This document shows positions 7,722 through 16,800 of a stretch of DNA of 64,000 bases, in pieces. The notes below the pieces were generated by a model. The model saw nothing but the letters and a program-made list of their open reading frames with translations. It did no database searches and was not told the origin of the DNA. Both the position numbers and the translations under genes were made by a program. Source of the stretch: an uncultured Saccharospirillaceae bacterium (GTDB lineage Bacteria; Pseudomonadota; Gammaproteobacteria; Pseudomonadales; Oceanobacteraceae); contig CANMOZ010000014.1 in NCBI GenBank assembly GCA_947499545.1, positions 1 to 64,000 of the forward strand. Direction: 5' to 3'. Numbering within the stretch: the stretch's first letter is position 1; every line of letters begins with the position of its first letter.

Positions 7722-8366
7722 ATGCGCGGATTAAGAAGCAGATGCCTGAATAAGATTGTTGCTTTTATCGCAACGTTAACCCTGGTCTGTTTACCATTAC
7801 AGGGGCAGGCTCGAGTTATCGATGAAGATCCTTCTGCATTGGAAATGATGTTTGATGGGCTTGTTGGCCGCCCCATCACATTGGTTGCCACGGTTGGTGG
7901 CGCTGCCGTTTGGCTAGTGACCCTTCCATTTTCTCTATTAGGTGGTAACGCCGGAGATGCTGCTGACAAGTTGATTCTATACCCAGCAAAAGCAACTTTT
8001 GTTCGTTGCCTGGGTTGCAAACAACCTGGCCGTAAAGTGGATTATGCCGACGAACTCGAAGACATTGATGAAGAAAACTACGACGACGATTTTGACAGAG
8101 GTGAAAGTGAAGTCGCTGATAACGATCCATACGCTGTCGAAGGCGAAGAAGATTTTACAGCCGATTTAGAAATGCCAGCGGATGATTCTTCAACGCTGTC
8201 TTATGACGAAACCGGTGATGATGCTCTCTTCGACGAAGGAGCAGCAGAAGATGACGGCGGCTTCTTCGATTTTGAAGACGAAGCCGGTGGTGATTCCTCC
8301 GATGAAAGCAGTGATGATCTTTTTGAAGACGAGGGTGGAGAGGAAGTTGAGGACTACGGTTTTTAA
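7722..8366 (+). CDS. Small membrane protein with long acidic C-terminal extension
   Basis: This 214-residue protein has a signal-like hydrophobic N-terminus (about 10-30, ending QGQARV), then a conserved core (residues ~32-105: DEDPSALEMMFDGLVGRP, a Gly/Ala-rich membrane segment, LPFSLLGGN, and KATFVRCLGCK). That core is shared, as I recall, with roughly 100-residue gammaproteobacterial proteins often labelled only as multidrug transporter or hypothetical. The last 105 residues are extraordinarily acidic (runs of D and E, with Gly and Ser), low-complexity and probably disordered. The tail may sit in the periplasm and bind cations (inference). A strong terminator follows directly. Confidence 0.75.
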   Translation: MRGLRSRCLNKIVAFIATLTLVCLPLQGQARVIDEDPSALEMMFDGLVGRPITLVATVGGAAVWLVTLPFSLLGGNAGDAADKLILYPAKATFVRCLGCKQPGRKVDYADELEDIDEENYDDDFDRGESEVADNDPYAVEGEEDFTADLEMPADDSSTLSYDETGDDALFDEGAAEDDGGFFDFEDEAGGDSSDESSDDLFEDEGGEEVEDYGF

Positions 8367-8394
8367 AACCCTCTGACAAACAAACCACTAAGAC

Positions 8395-8426
8395 AAAAAA
8401 AGCCCTCTAGATGAGGGCTTTTTTTT
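8395..8426 (+). terminator. Rho-independent terminator
   Basis: GCCCTC (8402-8407) pairs with GAGGGC (8413-8418) around a 5-base loop, flanked by A7 upstream and T8 downstream. The A/T flanks can extend the stem. It ends the acidic membrane-protein transcript and would function on both strands. Confidence 0.9.
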
Positions 8427-8671
8427 GTCGATCTATTTACCAAAGATTCCGGCTCAGTCAAACTCTTCAAGTGCGTTTATCCGTATTCTTTTGGTTATTT
8501 TGTGACGATATTTTACGCCATACATAGACATTCTATAACGCATCCTTAGGCCGCCCTGATCAGTCTTAGGACTCAGATTTTATAAGCTACAACAGATTAC
8601 AAAACACTCACTCCGCGTCCAATTTGCTTGTCTAATATTGAAGCAAGCGCATTATTCTTTGTGAGATTTGT

Positions 8672-9715
8672 ATGCTTATGCCTCATCTATGTAGCCGACT
8701 CATTATCACGCTTGGGCTTTTGCTCTGTGTCAATTTCTCATTCGCTGCGGAAAAATCCTATATCTATTTAGGTGGTAAAGTCGGCTGGAATTATTACCAA
8801 TTTGCCTGTCGTGACGAAGCCAAGTCCTGTGATGATAACGATTTTGCATGGGGACTTTTTGGTGGGTTTACTCATAAATCCGGTTTCGGCATCGAAGGCG
8901 GGTACGTCGATTTGGGGCATGCCGTCGCAAAGCAGCCGCACATAAAACTAGATGGCACCATGACCACTTGGGAGCTGGCTTTAACATACAACTATCGTTT
9001 CGCGAGGCGTTGGTATGTACTTGGGAAGATCGGTGCTGCTAATTGGCACGGAGAAATTGACAGTAACGCAAGTTATGAGGCGAAAGGTGACGGCACCGCT
9101 GTATTGCTTGGGGGTGGAATAGAGTATCGCATTACAGAAGGTTTAACTTCACGCGTTGAATACGACTACATTGAAGGCGTGGGAAATGGCACACTTGATA
9201 AAGCCAATACCCATAGTTTATTTGCAGGCCTCCACTATCGCTTTAGCTTTGGTGGAAGCAAACCGAAACCTCCCGCACCCAAGCCTGCGCCCAAGCCAAA
9301 ACCCAAACCTAAGCCAATCGTAATACCTCCCCCTGAGCCACCACCACCGCCACCAAAACCCGTGGACCCTCAGGGTGAACTACTGCTCAGTCTGGCGAAT
9401 TTTGCCTCGGATAACTCAGTCCCCTATCAGGACGAGAAATTACGCAAGACCGTTAATATCATCGCTGAATCTGATCCCAATTTAAAAGTCCGGGTACTCG
9501 GTCATACAGATAGTCAGGGTGCAACAGCCTATAACCAGGCACTCAGTGAAAAGCGTGCCCAACAAGTCGCTGACATGTTGATTAAACGGGGCGTTGATCC
9601 TGCTCGCATCAGTACCGTCGGTTACGGCGAAACACAGCCTATTGCTCCCAATAACACACCCGCAGGACGCGCACAAAACCGACGTGTTGAAATTCGATTA
9701 GGGGGTGACTCATGA
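8672..9715 (+). CDS. OmpA-family outer membrane protein, cassette copy 1
   Basis: This 347-residue protein has a signal peptide (about 1-25, cleavage near SFAAEK) and an N-terminal eight-strand-type OmpA beta-barrel (about 28-195; repeated aromatic/Gly strands, terminal LHYRFSFGG). A Pro/Lys-rich linker spans about 198-230. The C-terminal OmpA peptidoglycan-binding domain (about 232-345) carries [20 protein letters not shown] and NRRVEIRLG. It should tether the outer membrane to murein. The barrel has two cysteines (CRDEAKSC), unusual for OmpA barrels and possibly an exposed disulfide loop. Its stop overlaps the next gene (ATGA). A close paralogue lies at 12504-13538. Confidence 0.88.
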   Translation: MLMPHLCSRLIITLGLLLCVNFSFAAEKSYIYLGGKVGWNYYQFACRDEAKSCDDNDFAWGLFGGFTHKSGFGIEGGYVDLGHAVAKQPHIKLDGTMTTWELALTYNYRFARRWYVLGKIGAANWHGEIDSNASYEAKGDGTAVLLGGGIEYRITEGLTSRVEYDYIEGVGNGTLDKANTHSLFAGLHYRFSFGGSKPKPPAPKPAPKPKPKPKPIVIPPPEPPPPPPKPVDPQGELLLSLANFASDNSVPYQDEKLRKTVNIIAESDPNLKVRVLGHTDSQGATAYNQALSEKRAQQVADMLIKRGVDPARISTVGYGETQPIAPNNTPAGRAQNRRVEIRLGGDS

Positions 9716-12219
9716 TCATGGCCTCTCGATTCCTTCAAACACTGTTGCATGCCATTGGGTGTGGCAGTTTATTGGTTGTTTTTTTGGCTGGCTGCTCAGA
9801 ACAGCATGATGAGTTCCCAGGCCTTCCTGACGCTGAGGCTGCGGCGTTAAACCCAATCCCTTCAGCAAGCAACCTAGGAGGTAAGCCCACTACCATCAGT
9901 GGTACTACGGTCTTAAAAGGTGATTATACTTTTACAGATCCAGCTGATTTGGATGACATCAGCACCTACTACTGGTTGGCGGATGGTGAAATCATCAAGG
10001 ATGAAACAACCACTACACTCGATATTACTAAACCTCTTATCACAACGGGCGGCAATTTGGTTGACATAACAAAGGATGAAATTAAATTCTGTGTTAGGCC
10101 CACCAACAGCATCGGCAATTCAGGTAAACCCGTTTGTTCAGATCCATTCGATATTAAACCTCCTGATGGCGGTGATGGCGGTGATGGCGGTGATGGCGGT
10201 GATGGCGGTGGTGATAGTATTTTACCACCAACAGCAACCAACCTTACTTATACACCCGCTGCCGGACCTGTCCTAAACGGTGCCTATACCTTTACTGATC
10301 CGCAGTCGTTGAGCGATGCGAGTTCTTATTACTGGCTTGCAGACGGAGTCCCCATAACGGGTGCGACACAAACCACTCTGGATGTTTCTGGCACTCTAAC
10401 CAATAAAGATGGTGACGCCGTTGATTTAACCACCCAAGCCATCAAATTTTGTGTGCGTCCAATTAACAGTGGCAGTGCAATTGGTACTGATGCATGCTCT
10501 CCACCTATCGTTGCGGTGCCATCTGCAACGAACCTAAGTTACACCCCAACCCCAGTCACACCAGGGGCAACGCTGACAGGCAGCTACACCTTTAACGATA
10601 CCTTCGGTTTAGCGGATGACAGTGATTTTTACTGGCTAGCAGATGGCGTCATCATAAACGGTGCAAATCTACAAACCCTCGATACCAGTGTTGCTTTAAC
10701 AGATGCCAATGGTGATCCGGTTATTCCTTCACTCGCAATCTTTTCATTTTGCGTCACGCCAAAAAATACATTAGGTATAACTGGCGCCCCTGTCTGCGTC
10801 AGCCCTCCAACAGCATCAGGTCTTGGTATCATCATTGGATCTGGCGCAGCCAAGGTTCCACCCATCGAGGGCGAAACGCTCACCCCTTTCTATACTTACA
10901 CGCCCGGTATGGACGGTTCTCCCAATGGAAATTCCGTTGGGGTATGGAAAATTGATGGAACAGCTTCGACGACTTGCACACCTGCGTCTTCCAGTTGCAC
11001 TCACACCATTGCAAGTACAGACATAGGAAAAACCATTGAGTTTTGTGTATCTCCAGTCAGCCAGTCTGGAATGATCGGGCCAGAAGTATGCAGCCCCCAA
11101 CAAATTAAAGGGGTGGAAATTAAAATGATTGGCCAGTTGGTTTATACTCGAACGCTGACAGCCACCATACGAGGTTACGACTTTACAAAGTCTTATTGGC
11201 AAATGGACCTTGATGATACCACCGGCCCTCTCTCAGACGATAATCCAGTGGAACTTGTAGACGGTACCAACACTCCTCCCGCCCCTATACCTGTAAACAG
11301 TCATGGTCTTATTACTGGCCTTAATACAGCGAACTCATCCTTTACCATTGGCACACAAGTTATGATCAGTGCAGCGAGCTTTGGAGGAGCTGACGGTTTT
11401 GTTGATGATTTCGATTGGTATGGGGGCGGCTTCGCACAACCTGTACTCAATGCAAACCACTATGTTGGCAAAGACATTGAGTTTTGCGTTGAGACGGTAA
11501 ATTATGGGCTCCAGTGTGTATCAGCTGCTGAGTCACAAGCCGCCGATGGGACTGCCTGCACTGATCAGACTCAGTGTGTATTTGGCGGAATTTATTACGG
11601 CAACTCACTCACCTCAAGAGGGGTCGAGCCAAGAAGGTTAGCAACCAGAACTTCTGGTACCTGGGTTGCTGTAAGCCGCCCGATAACATCTGCTGAAATC
11701 GCGCTATCCAATGCTGGCGATCTACCATTTGGGACCTCACTGCCAACGGCAGACAGCACCACAATAATTGCTGGCATTGAATACCCACTATACACTCACA
11801 CAGCCCCAAGCAGCATCAGTAAAGCAGTGACTTTGTGCCTAAATTTTAGCTGGTATGATCATATTTCTAAGACAGTAAGTAGTGATTGGGGTCTGCCTGT
11901 TCCATCAAACTCTACTCCCGACGCTTATATCGGAGCCCCCAACAATAACGTAGCCCCTACAGCGAGTGCTGTTACCCTAGCAAATTTTGCAACAGGCACC
12001 TATCGTAGAGACCCAGGCAATACACTTGATCTATCCGCTGCCCTCGGATTTCCTTTAAGTGTTCCCGTATGGAATGCTGACTCAACGGGCACAATTCAGA
12101 ATCGTACTGACTTGGGCTTATCAGCAACGAATGTTTCAGGTTCTGGGCCAGCAGCGCCCAACGATATGTATTTAGTGAGCTGCTCTTGGGATACCGGGTT
12201 ATTAAATCCAGCGCCATAA
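9712..12219 (+). CDS. Large modular lipoprotein with Ig-like repeats, cassette copy 1
   Basis: This 835-residue protein has a lipobox LAGC (lipidated Cys28) followed by [11 protein letters not shown]. Three related modules of about 95 residues (roughly 50-148, 172-266, 271-366) share the pattern YTP...G.YTFTD......YYWLADG......FCVRPINS.G....C. A (GGD)n Gly/Asp linker lies between modules 1 and 2. A fourth, diverged module starts at [17 protein letters not shown], and a conserved C-terminal region ends in NMYLVSC-type sequence. Each module has paired cysteines, suggesting disulfide-stabilised beta-sandwiches. It is coupled to the OmpA-family gene by ATGA overlap. Outer-membrane or surface location is inferred; no known function. 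Confidence 0.75.
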   Translation: MIMASRFLQTLLHAIGCGSLLVVFLAGCSEQHDEFPGLPDAEAAALNPIPSASNLGGKPTTISGTTVLKGDYTFTDPADLDDISTYYWLADGEIIKDETTTTLDITKPLITTGGNLVDITKDEIKFCVRPTNSIGNSGKPVCSDPFDIKPPDGGDGGDGGDGGDGGGDSILPPTATNLTYTPAAGPVLNGAYTFTDPQSLSDASSYYWLADGVPITGATQTTLDVSGTLTNKDGDAVDLTTQAIKFCVRPINSGSAIGTDACSPPIVAVPSATNLSYTPTPVTPGATLTGSYTFNDTFGLADDSDFYWLADGVIINGANLQTLDTSVALTDANGDPVIPSLAIFSFCVTPKNTLGITGAPVCVSPPTASGLGIIIGSGAAKVPPIEGETLTPFYTYTPGMDGSPNGNSVGVWKIDGTASTTCTPASSSCTHTIASTDIGKTIEFCVSPVSQSGMIGPEVCSPQQIKGVEIKMIGQLVYTRTLTATIRGYDFTKSYWQMDLDDTTGPLSDDNPVELVDGTNTPPAPIPVNSHGLITGLNTANSSFTIGTQVMISAASFGGADGFVDDFDWYGGGFAQPVLNANHYVGKDIEFCVETVNYGLQCVSAAESQAADGTACTDQTQCVFGGIYYGNSLTSRGVEPRRLATRTSGTWVAVSRPITSAEIALSNAGDLPFGTSLPTADSTTIIAGIEYPLYTHTAPSSISKAVTLCLNFSWYDHISKTVSSDWGLPVPSNSTPDAYIGAPNNNVAPTASAVTLANFATGTYRRDPGNTLDLSAALGFPLSVPVWNADSTGTIQNRTDLGLSATNVSGSGPAAPNDMYLVSCSWDTGLLNPAP
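10165..10209 (+). repeat. Tandem 9-bp repeat (5 units) encoding Gly-Gly-Asp linker
   Basis: Five perfect copies of GATGGCGGT lie in frame in the lipoprotein gene, between module 1 and module 2. Length changes in steps of 9 bases would alter linker length without breaking the frame. Confidence 0.9.
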
Positions 12220-12503
12220 AGAAATAACAGTTAAGCCCTTGATTTAATATACAGGGCTTAACTCATCTTATTATATTGCACTATGTTATGTAACATTCTG
12301 TAATTTATACATTTCTCTGATGCCTTTACAAAAATCCCCCCATTTTTGGTGATAAGTTTTTGCGTTTACAATTTTCTTTTACCCTCAAACCACACAACTG
12401 CTTGTTTTTTAAACCACCAACTTTCTTCGTTACAATCAAAACCTACAAAAATTACAATTAAGATCTAGTCTGGGCTATACACGCCATTCTGTGTGAGTTT
12501 TGT

Positions 12504-13538
12504 ATGTTTATGCCCACATTGTGTAGCCGCTCCTTTATCGTTCTAGGGCTTCTCATTTTCACTACCCTTTCACATGCAGCCGAAAAATCCTATCTCTACC
12601 TGGGGGGAAAAGCCGGGTGGAATTACTATCAGTTCGCCTGCCGAGATGAGGCCAAATCCTGTGATGACAACGATTTTGCTTGGGGTCTATTCGGTGGATT
12701 TACACACAGTTCAGGCTTTGGTCTTGAAGGCGGCTACCTCGACTTGGGTCATGCCATCGCCAAGCAACACAGTGTTAAGCTAGATGGCAAGATGGATGCT
12801 TGGGAGCTGGCTTTTACCTACAACCATCGTTTAGAAAAGCGCTGGTATGCGTTTGGAAAACTCGGCGCAGCCAATTGGCACGGTGAAATTGACAGCAATA
12901 TTGACTACGAGAAAAAAGGCAGCGGTACCAGTGTCTTGCTGGGCGGAGGTTTAGAGTATCGAGTCACAAAAGGGTTAACCTCTCGGTTAGAATATGACTA
13001 CATCGAAGGCGTTGGGAATGGCTCCCTTGATAAAGCCAATACCCACAGCCTGTTTCTGGGGCTTCATTACCGTTTCAGTTTTGGCGAAAGCAAACGAAAA
13101 CCGCCTGTTAAAAAACCAAAACCCAGACCCAAGCCTAAACCCGTTGTTGTACCTCCTCCAGAGCCACCGCCGCCCCCTAAACCTGTTGACCCCCAAGGCG
13201 AGCTACTGTTGAGCTTGGCTAACTTTGCGACCGACAACTCAGTGCCTTATCAAGATGAGAAACTTCGCAAAACCGTGAATATCATCGCCGAGTCTGACCC
13301 AAGCTTAAAGGTCCGTGTCATTGGGCATACCGACAACCAAGGCGCAACCGCTTACAACCAAAGTCTCAGTGAAAAACGCGCTCAGCAAGTAGCTGACATG
13401 CTGATTAAACGGGGGGTTGACCCTGCTCGCATCAGCACCGTGGGTTACGGCGAAACTCAGCCCATCGCGCCCAATAGTACACCTGAAGGACGCGCTCAAA
13501 ACCGTCGTGTTGAAATTCGGTTAGGGGGTGACTCATGA
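12504..13538 (+). CDS. OmpA-family outer membrane protein, cassette copy 2
   Basis: This 344-residue paralogue of the protein at 8672-9715 has the same domain order (signal peptide, CRDEAKSC-containing barrel, Pro/Lys-rich linker, OmpA C-terminal domain). Long identical stretches run through the barrel and especially the OmpA domain. The last 25 bases before the start are also conserved between copies (TGTGAG Shine-Dalgarno region), whereas sequence further upstream is not, so the duplication kept the translation signal. Differences concentrate in the signal peptide and linker. The stop overlaps the next gene by ATGA, as in copy 1. Confidence 0.88.
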   Translation: MFMPTLCSRSFIVLGLLIFTTLSHAAEKSYLYLGGKAGWNYYQFACRDEAKSCDDNDFAWGLFGGFTHSSGFGLEGGYLDLGHAIAKQHSVKLDGKMDAWELAFTYNHRLEKRWYAFGKLGAANWHGEIDSNIDYEKKGSGTSVLLGGGLEYRVTKGLTSRLEYDYIEGVGNGSLDKANTHSLFLGLHYRFSFGESKRKPPVKKPKPRPKPKPVVVPPPEPPPPPKPVDPQGELLLSLANFATDNSVPYQDEKLRKTVNIIAESDPSLKVRVIGHTDNQGATAYNQSLSEKRAQQVADMLIKRGVDPARISTVGYGETQPIAPNSTPEGRAQNRRVEIRLGGDS

Positions 13539-15307
13539 ATATTCTCGTTCATTTAAAAGCCATGAAGCAGTCTGCCATTTGCTTTCTTCTTTTGCTTGGT
13601 TTGCTTGGTGGCTGTTCTGAACACAACGATGAGTTTCCTGGGCTTCCTGAGTCAATTCCGCAAGCCATCAGCCTCGTATACTCCCCCAGTCCGGTTACAG
13701 CTGGGTCAACATTAACAGGGAGCTATACCTTTGTTGAATCTCTCGGGCTAGGCGATGCAAGTACGTACAGTTGGCTTGCTGATGGCGTTGTTATCAATGG
13801 GGCCACTTCAACAACCTTAGATTTGAGCCAACCGCTTACCAATGAAAATGGAAGTGCCATTAATGTGACAACCGCTACCTTTGCCTTTTGCGTATTACCC
13901 ATCAATTCCATAGGCACCATTGGTCAGCAAGTGTGTGTAACCCCACCTTCGGTTAGCCCAATACCTGCGGTCACGGTCGGTACTGATAACACGAGTCCCC
14001 CAGCAGAAGGAGAAACGCTGACAGGCACCTATACCTATGTTCCAGGCATGGATGTGTCACCAGAATCAGGGTCTACGGGCGTTTGGAAAGTGGGTGGCAC
14101 TAACACAGGTACAACTTGCTCCCCTTCCAATGGCTGTACTTACACCGTTCAACCAGCGGATATTGGCCAAACAGTCGAGTTTTGCGTTACCCCTACCAGC
14201 GCATCTGGGATGAATGGCCCAGAAGTGTGCAGCACAATCTTTAACGCCTACAACCTAACCATCACCGGATCTCTAGAATACCGTCAAACCTTAACGGGAA
14301 CAATTACGGGTGGCCCAACGTTTACAGCTTCGTATTGGAAAGTTGATGTTGATGACACAACAGGCCCTGTCGCTGATGATAATCCCATCAAAATGGATAA
14401 CAATGTCCATGGCATTATTACAGGTGAGAATACAGTCACTTCAACTTTTCAAATCGGTACACTGGCAACGATAACGCCAGGGCCTCCTAACGATACAAAC
14501 TCAACATTCCTAATTGACGATCACGATTGGTATTCAGGATCCTTTTCTCAGCCAGCTCTTGATGCCAATCAATTCATCGGTAAAAATATCGCTTTCTGCG
14601 CAAATACGGCGGTACATGGCGAACAATGTGTATGGGCTTCTGATATTCAAAATGCCGATGGCAGTGCTTGTACCGATTCCAATATTTGTGTCACGAGTGG
14701 TATTTATTATGATTTTCCAGACCTTACTAAACGTGGCATAGCACCCATTGAATCAATTAGTGCTACCGAACCCCCAAGCTCAAGCACTAGGCTCATTCGC
14801 CCCTACACAACAGACGAAATCGATTTTGCACGAGCTGGAACTCTCTCATATGGTACAGGTTTGCCTATTCCCGATGGAACAGTCGTTATCAATGGAATAG
14901 AGTACGCTCTTTATAATCATGGTGATCCTACAGCCTCTCGAAAGCCTGTGGTTTTTTGTTCTGAATTGATCGCCAGAGGAGAAAGTGACTGGAGCCTCTC
15001 CGTGGCTTCAAATACCAACCTTGTGGATGGATACACAACTGCTGCTTCCGGTGGAACAAACAACAACACAGCGCCAATCATTTCAGGTCAAAACATCGGA
15101 TTCTACTCTAGAGCCGTAATGCGAAGAGACCCTCCGGCTGCATTCGATCTATCAGCCATCATGGGTTGGCCCTTGACCATTCCTTATTGGAACGCTCGCT
15201 TTGACTCAGGAAATATCCATGCAACGGACATGAGCGCTTCAACCGATGGAGAGACTGTCGCAAACGCAACTGACCAAAATTTAGTGAGCTGTATTAGACT
15301 AATTTAA
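13535..15307 (+). CDS. Modular lipoprotein with Ig-like repeats, cassette copy 2
   Basis: This 590-residue paralogue of the 835-residue lipoprotein has a lipobox LGGC (Cys27), followed by SEHNDEFPGLPE as in copy 1. It holds only one of the YTFVE...SWLADG...FCVLPINS modules (about 44-140). It then has the diverged EGETLTGTYTYVPGMD module (about 150-235) and the common C-terminal region (SYWKVDVDDTTGP, DHDWYSG, MRRDPPAAFDLSA, YWNARFD, NLVSC). It therefore lacks two modules and the Gly-Asp linker. Coupled by ATGA to the preceding OmpA-family gene. Function unknown; partnership with the barrel protein is inferred from conserved linkage in both copies. Confidence 0.75.
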   Translation: MNILVHLKAMKQSAICFLLLLGLLGGCSEHNDEFPGLPESIPQAISLVYSPSPVTAGSTLTGSYTFVESLGLGDASTYSWLADGVVINGATSTTLDLSQPLTNENGSAINVTTATFAFCVLPINSIGTIGQQVCVTPPSVSPIPAVTVGTDNTSPPAEGETLTGTYTYVPGMDVSPESGSTGVWKVGGTNTGTTCSPSNGCTYTVQPADIGQTVEFCVTPTSASGMNGPEVCSTIFNAYNLTITGSLEYRQTLTGTITGGPTFTASYWKVDVDDTTGPVADDNPIKMDNNVHGIITGENTVTSTFQIGTLATITPGPPNDTNSTFLIDDHDWYSGSFSQPALDANQFIGKNIAFCANTAVHGEQCVWASDIQNADGSACTDSNICVTSGIYYDFPDLTKRGIAPIESISATEPPSSSTRLIRPYTTDEIDFARAGTLSYGTGLPIPDGTVVINGIEYALYNHGDPTASRKPVVFCSELIARGESDWSLSVASNTNLVDGYTTAASGGTNNNTAPIISGQNIGFYSRAVMRRDPPAAFDLSAIMGWPLTIPYWNARFDSGNIHATDMSASTDGETVANATDQNLVSCIRLI

Positions 15308-15323
15308 AAGCACAGGCCTCAAT

Positions 15324-15347
15324 CCAGATTGCAGGGAATCAATCTGG
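15324..15347. terminator. Possible hairpin after cassette copy 2
   Basis: CCAGATTG and CAATCTGG form an 8-bp stem around an 8-base loop, 17 bases past the lipoprotein stop. There is no T-run, so termination may be weak or Rho-assisted. Confidence 0.4.
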
Positions 15348-15513
15348 GTATCCTCACACATCCCTACCACACAATTGGCACAGAGTGGACTGTCTATGTA
15401 TAAACCACCCTTCTCAACCAAGGTTCACTTAACTTTTTCCCCTTTCTTATCATTTATAACGATTCTTTTTACTTCAGTTAGGATTACAACCACTGATCAC
15501 ACAGCAATATTTC

Positions 15514-15663
15514 ACCTGGCTCTTTAGCATCCGCTATTGGAATGCTCGTTTCGACACTGTTGACGACGGTTTAAGTCAAACAGAGGCCTCAGGGGCAGAT
15601 AATTTTATGGGATGCATCCGCTTGCAGGGATCTATAATCAACCTGTCATTTGAAAGGGCATGA
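15514..15663 (+). pseudogene. Relic of a third lipoprotein 3' end
   Basis: The plus frame reads TWLFSIRYWNARFDT, then an Asp/Gly/Ser-rich stretch, then GCIRLQ, and stops at 15661-15663. This aligns with the C-terminus of the 590-residue lipoprotein (GWPLTIPYWNARFDS ... VSCIRLI). The sequence upstream of about 15510 has no matching coding sequence and there is no start. It is best explained as the surviving 3' end of a third cassette copy, deleted or decayed. It runs up to the start of the next gene at 15667. Confidence 0.6.
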
Positions 15664-15666
15664 AAC

Positions 15667-16683
15667 ATGAAAAATCCTGGATACGTCCTACTGCATGCAG
15701 TGATACGCGTTTTTTTGTCGATGAGTTTGCTTGGGTTCAGCACCTTAAAGGCGTTGGCTGAAGACAATAAAGTTCTGATTATCGAAAGTTACCATGCAGC
15801 TTTTCCTTGGGATGCTAGTTATCTAGAAGGTATTACTGAAACTCTGTCAACAGGGTATACACTTAACACGTTCGAAATGGACACCAAGCGCCTTCCTGCA
15901 GACCAATTTCAGAAACAAGCCGATGCTGCTTGGGCAGTATACCAAAAAGACCAACCCAACCTGGTCATTATTGGTGACGATAACGCCTTGAAATTTTTAG
16001 GGCCTAAATTTTCCAAAACCCAAACGCCAGTCGTTTATTTAGGCATCAATAACAACCCTCGTGCTTATGGCGTCGCTAATCTACCCAACTTTACAGGCGT
16101 TCTAGAACGCCCTTTCATTAAACGCTCCATGCAACAAATCTCCAGCATCATTCCCATGAAAAAAGTCTTAGTGGTATTTGATGACAGTACGACAGCACAG
16201 GTCGTTAAATCGGAAATATTCCGCAGCCAAGAGAAACTGACCGTGGGTGGCATACAGGTTGATTTAAAACTCATCGGTCAATTTGATGCCATTAAAGCAC
16301 TGATAGAAAAAGAAAAAACCAATAAAACGTACGATGCCGTTTTTATTGGTTTATACCACACAGTAAAAAACTCAGATCAATCGCGTGTACCTGCTAACGA
16401 TGTTTTGGAATGGGTTGCTCACAACTCTCCTGTACCCTTATTTGCATTTTGGGACTTCTCTGTAGGCAACAACAAAGCCGCTGGCGGGTATGTTCTATTT
16501 GGAAAAGAGCAAGGTTTAATGGCGGGGGAACTCGCGCTTAAGATGCTAGGCAAAAGTAAAGACGAAGTCATCCCACCCGCATTAGGCAAAAAAGGACGTT
16601 ATCTGTTTAGTAAAAGCCAGCTTTTAAAATGGAACATTAAGTTACCTGAGAACATAAAAAAAACTGCAACTCTATTGGATTAA
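15667..16683 (+). CDS. Periplasmic ABC-type substrate-binding protein (PF04392-like), copy 1
   Basis: This 338-residue protein has a signal peptide (about 1-31, ending KALA-ED). It then shows the two-lobe binding-protein pattern of the uncharacterised ABC_sub_bind family: VLIIESYHAAFPWDASYLEGI, LVIIGDDNALKFLGP, VVYLGINNNPRAYG, KKVLVVFDDSTTAQ, YDAVFIGLYHTV, PLFAFWDFSVG and GGYVLFGKEQG. No permease or ATPase gene is nearby. Family members also occur as input modules of sensor kinases or cyclase proteins, so a signalling or scavenging partner elsewhere is possible. A paralogue follows in tandem. Ligand unknown. Confidence 0.75.
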   Translation: MKNPGYVLLHAVIRVFLSMSLLGFSTLKALAEDNKVLIIESYHAAFPWDASYLEGITETLSTGYTLNTFEMDTKRLPADQFQKQADAAWAVYQKDQPNLVIIGDDNALKFLGPKFSKTQTPVVYLGINNNPRAYGVANLPNFTGVLERPFIKRSMQQISSIIPMKKVLVVFDDSTTAQVVKSEIFRSQEKLTVGGIQVDLKLIGQFDAIKALIEKEKTNKTYDAVFIGLYHTVKNSDQSRVPANDVLEWVAHNSPVPLFAFWDFSVGNNKAAGGYVLFGKEQGLMAGELALKMLGKSKDEVIPPALGKKGRYLFSKSQLLKWNIKLPENIKKTATLLD

Positions 16684-16800
16684 CCAATCAACTCCTTACT
16701 TAGGTAAAGGTTGATTAACTATGCTTACCTTTGAAGCGCTCACTTTAATACGGCCAATAGCCATGCCTAATAAGCGCTTATAGGGAGGCACATAAAAGCC

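Noticed and set aside
7493-8020. 175-codon minus-strand ORF overlapping mutM and the acidic membrane protein gene
   Set aside because: It covers parts of two convincing plus-strand genes and the space between; no motifs or start signal.
10165-10209. Possible CRISPR-like repeat array
   Set aside because: Contiguous 9-bp units without spacers, in frame within a gene; a minisatellite. The same holds for 18443-18490 and 46024-46098.
10816-11202. 128-codon minus-strand ORF inside the large lipoprotein gene
   Set aside because: Entirely antisense to a frame with paralogous conservation at 13535-15307.
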